DNA of 62,000 nt. It comes from Cristatella mucedo. Lineage: Eukaryota; Bryozoa; Phylactolaemata; Cristatellidae. The notes under the pieces are model-generated. The model saw only the letters and a program-made list of their open reading frames with translations, was not told where the DNA came from and did not search any database. The DNA lies in NCBI GenBank assembly GCA_009760855.2, contig WPIO01000010.1:6237501-6299500 (forward strand), read 5' to 3'. A program made the position numbers and the translations under genes. Of the stretch, positions 52,287 through 62,000 are shown piece after piece; within the stretch, counting starts at the first letter, position 1; every line of letters begins with the position of its first letter.

Positions 52287-52425
52287 ATAAAATGTAATTC
52301 ATTTGTATAGCGCCCCAAGAGAACTTAATCCCTATTCAGGCGCTTCACATATGCCTCGAGGCTCGAGCCCACGACCTCAGCCAGACATTGGTCGGAGCGA
52401 GCACTTTCAACGCGTGACGTGCTAG
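52287..52425 (-). mobile_element. tRNA-derived SINE, family A, nested
   Basis: Plus reading: tgtatagcgccccaagagaa, cctattcaggcgcttcacat, ggctcgagcccacgacctca, then the remaining head. It inserted in the LINE that spans 52140-52900. Confidence 0.82.
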
Positions 52426-52426
52426 A

Positions 52427-52575
52427 GAGGCTATATAGCGGCAGAAGAGCCTTAACGGCTATCACCACCACTTGCAGCAGCGATAAAGGATCACCCACCG
52501 CAGGATTCGGACCCACGACCTCGTGGGGGGGGAGAGGTCGTGAAAAGCAGCCGCCTTACCTAGTATGTCATCATG
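52427..52575 (-). mobile_element. tRNA-derived SINE, family B, nested
   Basis: Plus reading: tatatagcggcagaagagcc, cacccaccgcaggattcgga, cccacgacctcg, then the A-box side of the head. It adjoins the family A copy in the same orientation. Confidence 0.82.
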
Positions 52576-52590
52576 GCTCAACAAAATGAA

Positions 52591-52664
52591 CGTCTCTGAG
52601 TGGGCTCGAACCACCAACCTTATGGTTAGCAGCCGTACGCGCTAACCAGTTTCGCCACAGAGAC
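52591..52664 (-). tRNA. tRNA-Asn-like gene with GCT anticodon (possible pseudogene)
   Basis: The minus strand folds as a 74-base cloverleaf: acceptor GTCTCTG / CAGAGAC with perfect pairing, TTCGAGC T-loop with a GGTGG / CCACT stem (one G-T pair), anticodon loop CTGCTAA. The body matches animal tRNA-Asn, whose loop is CTGTTAA, but the anticodon reads GCT, which is Ser-type. There is no long variable arm, as tRNA-Ser needs. The anticodon stem has one C-A mismatch and the D-stem one A-G. TTTT follows within about six bases, fitting a pol III terminator. Either a decayed tRNA-Asn copy or a mischarging-prone variant. Confidence 0.72.
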
Positions 52665-52999
52665 CCGCTTACCCCCACGACATCCCCGTTTTACCTGTAA
52701 AAGAAGCTGAACGAACACCTGTTCTTCACAGCATTTTCTGGGTAGGTTTGAATTGCCCTTTGTGCATTCATGGGTGCTGATGCTGTGCATGTCATCACGA
52801 ACCATATTGATATGCTTTCCTTACAGAATATGTGAAGTGCCTAGAAGGAGAAAATTTCTCTTGAGGGCGCTATTCAAATATCGTATTATTATTATTATGA
52901 TAAGGTCTGCGGCATCGGTTACCACTTATATGCCGACTGCAACCCGATGTATTTCTCATTCAAATTTTAGAATCTGCTGCGGCATAGATTAATGATGGG

Positions 53000-53175
53000 G
53001 CCGATTGATGAACTAAATACCTGCCTTGCAAACGTAAGATCTTGGATGTCAGCCAACTTCCTTAAACTTAATGATGATAACACGGAAATCGTCGCAGGAA
53101 AACTCTATAGGCACTGTGGAAATAGCGACTTCTCGTTCCTAATCTGAAGTGCTTTGGCTAGTCTGAAGGTAACCG
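53000..53175 (+). mobile_element. LINE RT fragment
   Basis: The reading DELNTCLANVRSWMSANFLK followed by LNDDNTEIV is the segment after the YADD box in CR1/L2 RT. The frame breaks soon after. A family B SINE follows. Confidence 0.7.
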
Positions 53176-53224
53176 CCTCGTGGAGTCAGGCTGCATTTTG
53201 GTGACTGCATTACTAGCTGATTCA

Positions 53225-53382
53225 ACAGGCTCTTTTGTATAGCGACAAAAGAGCCTTTACGGCCACCACCACCCCTTGTAGCGGCAATAAAGGATCGCCC
53301 ACCGCAGGATTCGAACCTAAGACCGTGGGACCGAAGTCGTGAAAAGCAACCGTCTTACCTAGTGTGCCATCACGGCTCACCA
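53225..53382 (-). mobile_element. tRNA-derived SINE, family B
   Basis: Plus reading: gtatagcgacaaaagagcct, gatcgcccaccgcaggattc, then gaacctaagaccgtggg and the A-box side to tagtgtgccatcac. The B-box has one altered base compared with the 19.2-kb copy. Confidence 0.8.
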
Positions 53383-54121
53383 TGGTAAACTGCCCCCAAA
53401 AGCTAGCACGTGTGCACAACAAAACAGACAAAGTTTACACAGATTTCTGACGCTAAAGGTGGCAAGAAGCCAGCGAGTTGCTAGCGACTCGATCACGAGC
53501 GTAGCGTAGCGCCTGGAACTTGCGATTTCTGGTGGAAGCATCGGCGTGGAGGAGAGGAATGGGTAATGGCGTTCCGTCAGATCGATGGACGGGCACATCG
53601 ACGCAGGAAAGATGCACGGATGAAGCAAGACGACCGCATAAACGCTGCTAAAGACCTGCGAGGGTCACATGACCGGCTCCGCGATTGGCTTCCACGTCCG
53701 AGCCTACGAGCGGGGTGCCCGTGAGAGTGAGCTCGTGGAATGTGCTAGGCCGAAAGCAGTAACAGATGGTGCTGCCTCCAACAAGATCACTGTCGAAAGC
53801 TTGTAATTTTTGGGGTGCTCTTTTTGACGACTGCGTGATTTCAAATTTTTTTTTAAATTTTTAAGACCGCCTACGCTGCCACACCTCGTTCGGGTCCAGG
53901 ACTAATGTAATGTATCTCAGTCTGTAACTCCACGGAGCTACTGACACTAAGTGGGTTTTAACGCAGGAGAATTTTTTATCGCTCATTTAAAACCTAGGCG
54001 GCTTTCGGTACGCTTGCGGTAGCCGTACAACTTCATCTCACGAAACAAAGAGAAAGCGAGAAGCATAGCTGAAGCAGTAGCAGTCGAGGTAGCGCGGAAG
54101 AAGCGGCAGGAAAGAGTAGAC

Positions 54122-54335
54122 GTTAGGTAGTGACTTTAGCTGAACAAATCTTGAGGGTTCGGTCTTCCAACTTTTGGTTGGCACTAGGTTTTCTAGTAAC
54201 TATTATGCTTGTCTTATTCTCGTTAAGTCTTAGGAGCTTAGTAGCCATCAAAATTCCAATTTCATTGATGCAGGCTGCAAGCGAGGGAATTAAGTGACTC
54301 GGATGAGGAGCAAGACTTGGGAAGGTCAAAGGCTA
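54122..54335 (-). mobile_element. LINE RT fragment
   Basis: The minus-strand reading SLAACINEIGILMATKLLRL followed by NENKTSIIV matches the RT segment WMaxNxLKLNxxKTE. It diverges from the abundant family and may be another CR1/L2 lineage. Confidence 0.65.
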
Positions 54336-54483
54336 GCGAGAGCTCGTTGTCATTGGCGTGAAAATGTCGTTCATTGCTTGAGTCTGCAAAGAGCCCGCAG
54401 CAGTGGGTCGGCAGCATTAGGGTTGCGTGCCGTTGCGTAAAGATTGCGTGAGTCCTCAAGTAGTTGGCACTTACTGGATCCAT

Positions 54484-54545
54484 AGGTCTCTGTCTCTGCC
54501 TGTCTAGCTGTCTTTCTCTTACTCTCACTCTCGCTCTCTCTCTTC

Positions 54546-54600
<55 letters not shown>

Positions 54601-54645
54601 GTCTCGCTCTCTCATTTTCTCTCTCTCTCTCCCTCTCTAGAGCTA
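54484..54645 (+). repeat. (CT)n microsatellite
   Basis: About 160 bp of CT repeats with interruptions. The minus-strand Arg/Glu open frame across it is an artefact. Confidence 0.93.
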
Positions 54646-55346
54646 GGGTTATGTCTCAGAATTTGCTAAGCTGCCGAAAAAAGCCAATAAGCCTCATCAG
54701 TCGAAGGCGCCCTAGTCAAGAATTGCCATAGTGGCCAAACCGTGACGTGGAGAGGCGTGACCGAAATTCGCTGAAATTACAGCAGTCGTGCAGCTTTTTT
54801 CTTTGTTCTGGCGGCTTAGCGAGAACAAGTGAGACGTGCTTTCTCCTAAATGCGTCCAGTTTACTTAAAACAACTTAATGATTCAGTGTCCGAGTAATTC
54901 TAGATACCATTTCATTATTTTGAGTACCCGACGATATTGACTCGCAGCACTGCAACGGCGGCGCGCTAAATTATCCAGGTTAGGACTAACAAGGAACGCA
55001 TATTTCACAGTTCCTGAAATATTTCGTCTAGAAACCCATTACGTGATAATCTATTGATAGGCAGCATAAAAGCCGGAGCCATGCCTTAGGCAGTTGTGCC
55101 ATAGCAGCTGGGATGAGTTGTCCTCTAGGCTTTGCACCGCAAGAGAGCTGTCGTGCTCTTATTACTTCCTATTACTTATTGACGGTTCGGGAAGCCTGTA
55201 GCCCTATGTCGCTGTCAGATAGACTTCGCCAGGCTACTGCATGAACTTGCTATCTTAAGAAATATCTCCGTTGCTGCCGCTACTGTCAGCACCCCTGCAT
55301 GCGTTGGTGCTGCATCTATAAGTCTCTATAAGCCGCGACTGCAAGG

Positions 55347-55348
<2 letters not shown>
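54646..55348. other. Spacer with no recognised feature
   Basis: About 700 bp between two microsatellites. I see no gene and no repeat I can name. Confidence 0.5.

Positions 55349-55349
<1 letters not shown>

Positions 55350-55438
<89 letters not shown>
55350..55438 (+). repeat. (CA)n microsatellite with short TA tail
   Basis: About 41 CA units followed by tatatatg. Confidence 0.95.
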
Positions 55439-55439
<1 letters not shown>

Positions 55440-55779
55440 GTAGATATATAAAAGCCGTGACTCCAAGGCTTCGCCGGTAATTGCCGCGAGTCAGCAGCGG
55501 ACTAGCACCGTTACGAGTGCAGTGTCTGTGATCGAGTTCTGACCGAACGTGATAGTCGCTACACCCCGTTTGTTACAGCACCCACAGTATTCCCAATTAA
55601 ACTGTCTGAAAACTTTCAGTCGGCAATGGCTTCTGGTTGTGAACACATTTAGAGGCTTTACATATTTTAAAATGCTATTGCCCATCTGACAGCTTATGAG
55701 CCAGGACCCCTAGGTGACTTGCTACGGTTAATGCGGGTAGGTCATATTTGTTTACCAAGTCGTTTACGCTGATTTTAAT

Positions 55780-56520
55780 AGTTCTTTGCTATTCAATGGA
55801 CGGGCACGAGCCGAAAAAGAACATACTAGAGCGAATACCAGCCTATCCAAAATCTCCACAAAGACGTTGAGGAAGTACATGTTCCGATTGGTCACGGCAG
55901 TTGAAAAGAAAATGTCAGCTTTTGCAAGTGCACCACCGCAATATGCCCTCTTGCTTGATAGCCGCTCAGAAGATTGGACCACTTTTATTGGTAAGTTCCT
56001 TGCTATTATGCAATTTCGATTCGTATTTTTAGTAGTCGTTTGTATAACTTGTGTTCACCACATATCTGGGTCTCTTCATTATATTGTCTGGAAAAGATGT
56101 CGGCAGTGAGCTCCAGGTTTTCCTGCTGGTATTTGCTACATTGCTTGTTGAGACAGTCTTCACAACTGTCAACCATGAAGAGTTCATTTGTGCAATACTG
56201 GTACAACCTACCAGCCGAACGAGTAGTCTGCCTGATTGGTCACCATTGCTCTACAAACGCCGGCAGCAACTAGTCTGTTTGGTCGGCCGTTGCTGTGTTG
56301 CAGTAGTCATCGTCTCAATTTGGCAGTCGAAGCTTACAATTTCTCGCATCCGAGTCCGAACTGGTTGAGACGTTAATGTCGAAGTTGTCTACGCTCAAGA
56401 AGTCCGGTAGACTGCATCTGTCAAGATCATTGTGCCCTGTCAAACGAAATGTGACCGGCTTGGAGTTTTAAAGACCGAAATATTTGAGCGATGGCTGCCT
56501 AATGTTGATAATTCGAAACC
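55780..56520 (+). pseudogene. hAT-type transposase relic
   Basis: In one frame: ISTKTLRKYMFRLVTAVEKK and YALLLDSRSEDWTTFIG, which resemble the DxW-type start of the hAT catalytic domain (usually FDGW). In shifted frames downstream: HHCSTNAG, CCSSHRLNLAVEAY (family: CASHRLNLAV), then LVETLMSKLSTLKKSGRL and PVKRNVT (family: PVxRNxTRWSST). The order matches hAT transposases, but frameshifts and stops break it, and the TRWSS motif is damaged. No terminal inverted repeats were found. It is a dead copy. Confidence 0.62.
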
Positions 56521-57439
56521 GAGCTTGCCGAATTGATCCGTACGTGCGTCACGAAAAGAAATGTCATTCATAAGCAAAAAGCGGCCTGATTGGCTGATTT
56601 CAAATCTGTTACTTTCGCACTTTAAGCTCATGATGGAACCATCGCCGAATCACATGTCTTATTCCAGTCATAGAGAAGTGTATGGGACCTTTTGCAGATA
56701 TTGTTCACAGTCCTTCGTTTGGGACAGCCATCATCAAGATCTAGAATGAGAGCGAAGGTAAATTAGATTCACGTGAAACTGCCTCTGTTCAATCACTGTT
56801 GACATCACAATCCAGTGGTGATAATTCTGACGAAATGGACGATCTTCACTTTTCCTAGCGTACGTAGCGTGCGAACGTTGAAGCCGCAGCGTATGCAACA
56901 GGCATCCGCATCGGCTTACTTTTATACCGAATTTCTGTTGCCGCGAAAATGTTGTTGAACGGTTGTTCTCCCTGAGCAAGCAGATATTTTTTTCAGAAAC
57001 GTCGAAGTCTGCTGCCATGAGCTTTAGAAGCTTTGGTTTTACTCAAGCAAAACAAGAGATCTGCGGAATTTGGCGCAGGTAGCTGTAGTTGGGAATGGCG
57101 AAGAAAAGAAAGAAGAAGAGGAAGGAAAAAAGACTGACGAGGAGGAATATTGAATCGCTGATGTGAGGGATCGAAGCGAAAAATAATTTGTATGACCAAA
57201 ATTCGACAATAATCTCAGTGAAAATGCATATTTATATAGTGTATTTGCTTCGATGAAAATTACAATATATTGTATTTTTTTACAAATACAATAGTAGTAT
57301 GTTGTATTGGTAGCTATTACAGTATATATGGATATAATTATTGTTAGCTTTGAAAATTGACTATACAATAACAAGAGTATTGTTCCACGGTCCGGTTTGC
57401 ATTATTCAGTGGTGATTACTGCTTTTATGAGGTGATACA

Positions 57440-57560
57440 TTATGCCCATGTTAAGGTGCTTGCCCCGACCAAGGTTTTGCCGAGGTCGTGGCTCGAGTCC
57501 CGTGGCATATGTGAAGCGCCCGAAGGATTATTCAGTTCTCTTTGTGTGCTATACAAATTA
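57440..57560 (+). mobile_element. tRNA-derived SINE, family A, plus orientation
   Basis: Head region aaggtgcttgccccgacc, B-box region ggtcgtggctcgagtcc, then catatgtgaagcgcccgaag, attcagttctctttgtgtgc and tatacaaat. Its tail has diverged more than that of the 30.9-kb copy. Confidence 0.75.
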
Positions 57561-57602
57561 GCTATATTTAAATTAGCTATATTTAAATTAACTATATTTA
57601 AC
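57556..57602 (+). repeat. 15-bp AT-rich tandem repeat, 3 units
   Basis: Three units of aaattagctatattt (the third with one change) directly follow the family A SINE and may be an expanded SINE end. Confidence 0.8.
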
Positions 57603-58400
57603 TTCTCCAGCTATCTTACTGTCGCTACGGTGCTGTGGCCATCGCTTACTAAACCGCCGTTACTATACATCGTGTCTTGCTGGTAAACCTTTAGATAGTC
57701 ACTATAGTCAGTAAATAGTTAAATAGTATCAGGTTCGTAAAGACCGAGCAGCTCTTTACCTTGTCGTCGAGCGCGCTCTGCATGTACCCTCACTTGGTCG
57801 GTATAGCGTGCCAGCAACCTGTGCCTGTTGATTGATGTGACCTGTAAGCTGGCCGCACTGCTCCTATATTGGTGGTGTACAATGGGGGCAGTTGGAGGAG
57901 GGAATGGGAAGGCGGTGCAATAAGGACAGTCAGGATGGAGGAGAGAATTGTGCTTCCCCTTAGCTCTTCCTCCTGGTTCGGCGGATGGTGAATAAACTGG
58001 TGGTGGCGATCGTCAGCGGACGTTGTGTGTTTCGCGCGACAATAACTGCAGCTACGGTCACCTATGCGTTAACTGCAAGGAAATCCTGGTAAAAGCACTC
58101 TTTCCCGTTGTCGAAACGTGAAGTCACGAGGGCAATCGCTGCTCTCGCGCTCTTAATTCAAGGCTGAGGAGTGGCGATTAAAGGAATCAAGCTACCACTC
58201 ATCGCCGACGAAAGAGTCGGAGGTCGCTCGCTCGCCACTAGGACTCGTGATCCGACCCGACACGGCGCCCAGCCGGCGCCGACGCCTCGCCCGGTGAGGC
58301 AAAGCGATATGGGAGACCCCGCGTGCCAGATTGCAGCCGTAAGCTCGACGCCGTCGGTCTGCAGCGAGAAAGAGGCAGCGAGCGACCCACGTCCCAGGCC

Positions 58401-59445
58401 TCACCGTGCAAGCAAGGCCGGTGCAAAGAATTTATTTTGGTGCCCTAGGATATCTGGCGCCCGCTTCCCTTTCACCTCACTAAGCATATCCTCTGTGGGC
58501 CTGTCTGAAATCTTGAAGGCATCGTGCAGGAACCCAAACAATGTGCTGCATTGTTGAATCCGATTGAACCTTTCTATTATAGATTCTGCTACCACATCTG
58601 GAACAGCATAATACAAGTTAACCTTATAGCTCTACTTGAGATCCTGTACAGCCTCATTTGTGCTTCATAATCAAATAGCCTTCTCTTATTCGATTGTCGA
58701 TTTGCTTCAAAAGTGGTTTCAATCTCCAACTCTTTAGTCATTTGAGTTGCATCCGCCAATACTTTATAGAAGCACTCTTCACTTCGGAGAGTACTGATGT
58801 ACTTGTTGCTGTTTTCCAGCTGTTTCACTTCTAGTCTCAAGTCAGTTGATGTCTGATGTACGACTTTGCTGGTGATATTGACCTAAAACAAAATGTTGTA
58901 CCAGGTAAGAAACTATACCACAGATGGAAATTTTGCTTTGTTATTGGCCAGTGTTTTCGCTTCAAATCTCGTCATAGCTCTAGCCAACACTTTCTGACTT
59001 GCATCTTCATATATCTCAATCAGAACATCATACACTTTGTCAAGGTTGTATCTCAGCGGTTTGAGAGCACCAGTTCTACTTATCTTGTTTCACTGAGCGA
59101 CTTTACCGTAAGATCTTTGGCATCAGTGATGTGACTTTTAAGGACTCCTTAACGCCGAGTAGATGCTGAGAAAAAACTGAATATTTGCTCCACCAAAGTA
59201 AAGAAATTCACAGCCTCCAGGTAACACTTTGCTGCACCATTTACATCTAGATTCAGGGAGTGGACATGCAGGGTGCATTGAAGGCACACAGATTTATGTA
59301 CAGTATCCTCTTCTGCACTCCATTTCCCGCCTTTCATATTACTGCCATTGTCGTAAGCATCGGCAAAAGCAAGCGGCAGAGACTCGCGGTTTGTGCACCA
59401 GTTCAGGACCACGGGCTGAGAGGGACCCTGCTGCAGGCACGTTTC
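58401..59445 (-). pseudogene. hAT-like transposase relic (DUF4371 / ZMYM1-like type)
   Basis: Minus-strand order: FADAYDNGSNMKGGKW, then HVHSLNLDVNGAAKC and AVNFFTLVEQIFSFFSAST (about 59.4-59.15 kb), which follow the family pattern GYDxxxNMxG...CxxHxLNL...FFxxxQxxYxFFS. After a frameshift come EIYEDASQKVLARAM and LRLEVKQLENSNKY, then QSNKRRLFDY and AESIIERFNRIQQCSTLFGF (about 58.7-58.5 kb). This is a different hAT branch from the relic at 55.8-56.5 kb. Frameshifts and stops show it is not functional; the N-terminal part is missing. Confidence 0.72.
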
Positions 59446-62000
59446 TATGGGCCTGAGTTACATAATCTTCAACAAAATGCCTTTTAATCTAACTCACCTT
59501 TGAAGCTAGCCTGACTTGAGCTTGATAGGCCCCACTGCAGGTCATGCCTTTGAGGATCACAGCAACTTGAGGCCTTTGACTCGGGGTTCCCCTTGCGCCT
59601 TTGAGGACTACAGGACCTAGAAGCCTTGGACACTTGAATCGCCGCTGAAGCAAGGAATGGACTCTCTAGCACCAGGATGGATTCTCTAGCAGCCCTTCAC
59701 GATAGCAAATCTAACGTTTTTCTGAGCATCCTAGATACACGACTCCATGGGGCTCTGCAAGACATCCCTCCAGCCAGTCTTAGTTGCTAGGTACTCCATT
59801 AGAGAGGCTTAAGTACTGTGACCAAATCCAGGCACTGCACGCTTCAGCTGCACTGCCCAGTTCTTTCGCTGCCTGTCGCAGCCGTGTTCCCTTAAGACCA
59901 ATGCACCCAAGGAACGAGGTCGTCGACCTGTCCACAAACCCCTTTGCACCCACCGCCACAGCAAACAGTTCCTAACTGCCACCACTTGCTCCTCTTTCGC
60001 TGTTCAGATAATTCTTCATAGCGGCTTCCTATAATATTTATTCAATAAGCTGCCAACAATTTTTGATACGGAAAGTGGTTTGGTGTAATTTATTAACAAC
60101 TCACCAAAAGATATAAGCTATCTTTTAGTTTTTTCTAGCTCCCCTTGAGCCCAGCGCCCTAGACGATTGCCTAGTGGAAGCGCCGGCCCTGCGTGCAAGT
60201 CAAGTGCATCGACTGAGACTGGCATCGACAGCTTCGCGGAGCGAACCGATTGGCGTGCAGTACCTATGACTTCCGATCTGAAATAAGGAGAATAGGAAGC
60301 GCTGACCTGACCGCTGGAGCTGGCTCTCCTTTGACCGACCGTCTACCCGGCGTCTAGTCGTTGGCTGCTGAGAGCTGCTAACGCTTGTGAGGAGTATGCC
60401 TTCCAAGCCAGCTCTAATGCACAGAAGATTCTTCTTCGCGCTTTCGTGAGTTCGGTTTTGTCGGTAGCGTTGCTTGTGAAATTTCAGTCTTTGCAGTTTG
60501 ATGAGTTTCGGGCGTCGGGGCCTTACACTTGGCACGCGTTGTTTGGCTGCCTCAACTAGCACGGGCTACGCTGAGAAAGCACTAAGGGTGACTGCACTGA
60601 TTTCAGAATTTCTACGGTACCCTTTCTCACGGCGATGTGCTCCGTAACACGGAAAAGAGAATACGCTCTTTACTTTCTTAGAAGTGAAATCCTGGCTCTG
60701 CGACGTTCGAGACGGTCATATTATACGAGCGATTTTCTAGTAGGAACTTGGAAGTTAGACTGTCGTGTGACCATTAGTATGGGACCGTAATCTGGGCAGA
60801 TAAGAGATTGGGTTGAGAGAAGAGATGGGGATAAAGGTGGTACAAGCATCGGGCAGGTTCTGAGAAAGTTACCACTCAGGTTCATACGTTGAAGCAATCC
60901 GTCTATGCGAACATAATTATACATGCACATAGATGCATACTCTTGTCCCTACACATACGTACATAAACGTATGCATGCATAGATTTCGTATCAAATTTCA
61001 TGACACAATCATACGTCAATATGCGTGTATGTGTAAAGCGTGCGTACATCTTTAATATAGTAAACCGTGGTCAGCCTGAGACCTGCTATCGTACAGTTAG
61101 TGGTTATGGTTTGAAGTAGTTATGATAGCAACTAATCGAAGCGTAAAGCAGGTGAAAAAACCTTATCTTGTTAGCCGACGGTGAGTGAAAGAAACGGAGG
61201 CTTGGAGCGAGTGAGAGTGAAAGGCTTGCTGCATCTCCGGTTGAGTACTCGATAGTCATCTGCAGAACGGCTAAATAGGCCGTCTGCAGTCATTAGCAGT
61301 AGCTGAGTGCTTTGCCATCGCCTATTCGAAGCACATTAATCCATTTCAAGAACTTTAGGCGCAATTAGAAGAAAACGCGTCAAAATCGGCTTGCTCAGCC
61401 ACAGAAACAAGGCTAATAGCGGCATAACATGACACTTCACGTGACTTCAGTCAGTCAAGATAAATATCTCTGAAAACTTTCAGCCTATGGATGTTAGGTC
61501 GGGAGTTGTCCTAAGCAGATCTAATATAGTAAGCTCATCAGTATGCTATTAAAAAGGAATAACTTGTAAAGCCTTTAAACCAATGAGGCCACGTTACCCA
61601 CCTCAAAATAGGAAGAAATCAATTCTCGGAGGGAGCAGTAAAAATATCTTATTATTACTAGTCATTTAAACGCCGGCAGATTGACAGTCCAGCACCCTCG
61701 GAGACGGCCGTGGAAGGTAATACTTGAACTTTAATAAGTACGCGATTTTGAAATCATTTCAGCCCATACTTCAGAAAGTTTGCAGCTCGCCGTACTTGTA
61801 TTTGAATTCTTTACAGGATACGATTGCATTTAACTAGGCAGTGCGGTTTCCTGTCCATGAGTGCATTAAGGGAGATCCGTATGTCTGCACTAATACCAAT
61901 ACCTTTCGCTTGCAACTATTGTGAAAAGGTTGCAACCTCTATGAGGTGCCGCTGTCGAGTTCACTCCCGATTTTGCACACGGCGACTTGGCCTTCCTGCA
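59446..62000. other. Right end of window with no recognised gene
   Basis: Open frames are short and unrecognised (for example 60200-60562 on the minus strand). AT-rich, partly palindromic sequence with alternating TACGTA/ATGCAT-like steps occurs at about 60930-61040. No repeat family from the rest of the window is obvious here. Confidence 0.45.

Larger units (their letters stand above)
52140..52900 (+). mobile_element. CR1/L2-type LINE 3' part split by two SINEs and a tRNA-like gene
   Basis: LINE sequence (aacctgaaatcctttggagg, matching the ORF2 C-terminus; stops present) runs at about 52140-52265. It resumes at about 52690 with gaacgaacacctgttcttca, the 3' UTR and the tail gtgaagtgcctagaaggag, ending in (ATT)n near 52900. 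Between lie a family A SINE, a family B SINE and a tRNA-Asn-like gene. Confidence 0.75.

Noticed and set aside
58171-58557. A 128-codon open frame on the plus strand
   Set aside because: Its right half overlaps the hAT relic on the other strand, and its left half is GC-rich without a domain.

Overview
This window is nuclear DNA from an animal, most likely an invertebrate. Four protein genes are split by GT-AG introns, and their products are animal-type: a SUN-domain nuclear-envelope protein, PLPBP, the succinyl-CoA ligase alpha subunit SUCLG1, and mitochondrial Hsp70 (HSPA9). The surrounding DNA holds CR1/L2-type LINE fragments, tRNA-derived SINEs, hAT transposon relics, and long CT, TG and CA microsatellites. 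I cannot name the species. Gene models were built by hand from splice signals, reading-frame phase and family resemblance.

Layout. 1-2.9 kb: no recognised gene. About 2.9-22.7 kb (+): a SUN1/SUN2-type gene of about 15 exons, ending in a complete SUN domain and a poly(A) signal; its introns carry microsatellites, a LINE split into two opposed halves, and SINEs. About 22.8-25.2 kb: repeat-rich spacer. 25.2-30.4 kb (+): PLPBP, complete in 7 exons, 246 residues. 30.4-37.3 kb: spacer with SINE and LINE copies and a CpG-rich block. 37.3-43.6 kb (+): SUCLG1, complete in 7 exons, 345 residues. 43.7-51.5 kb (-): HSPA9, complete in 14 exons, 688 residues, facing SUCLG1 tail to tail with 299 bases between stop codons. 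51.5-62 kb: no host gene recognised; a nested LINE/SINE/SINE/tRNA cluster, more LINE pieces, two unlike hAT relics and a (CA)n tract.

Three of the four genes have mitochondrial or metabolic cofactor roles: SUCLG1 in the TCA cycle, HSPA9 in matrix import and folding, PLPBP in vitamin B6 homeostasis. I see no sign that they are co-regulated; the clustering may be chance.

The most interesting structure is in the repeats. One tRNA-derived SINE family ends in the same 3' tail as the resident CR1/L2 LINE, which suggests the SINE uses the LINE machinery. One LINE copy has the layout expected from twin-primed reverse transcription. A full-length tRNA-Asn-like gene carries a Ser-type GCT anticodon.
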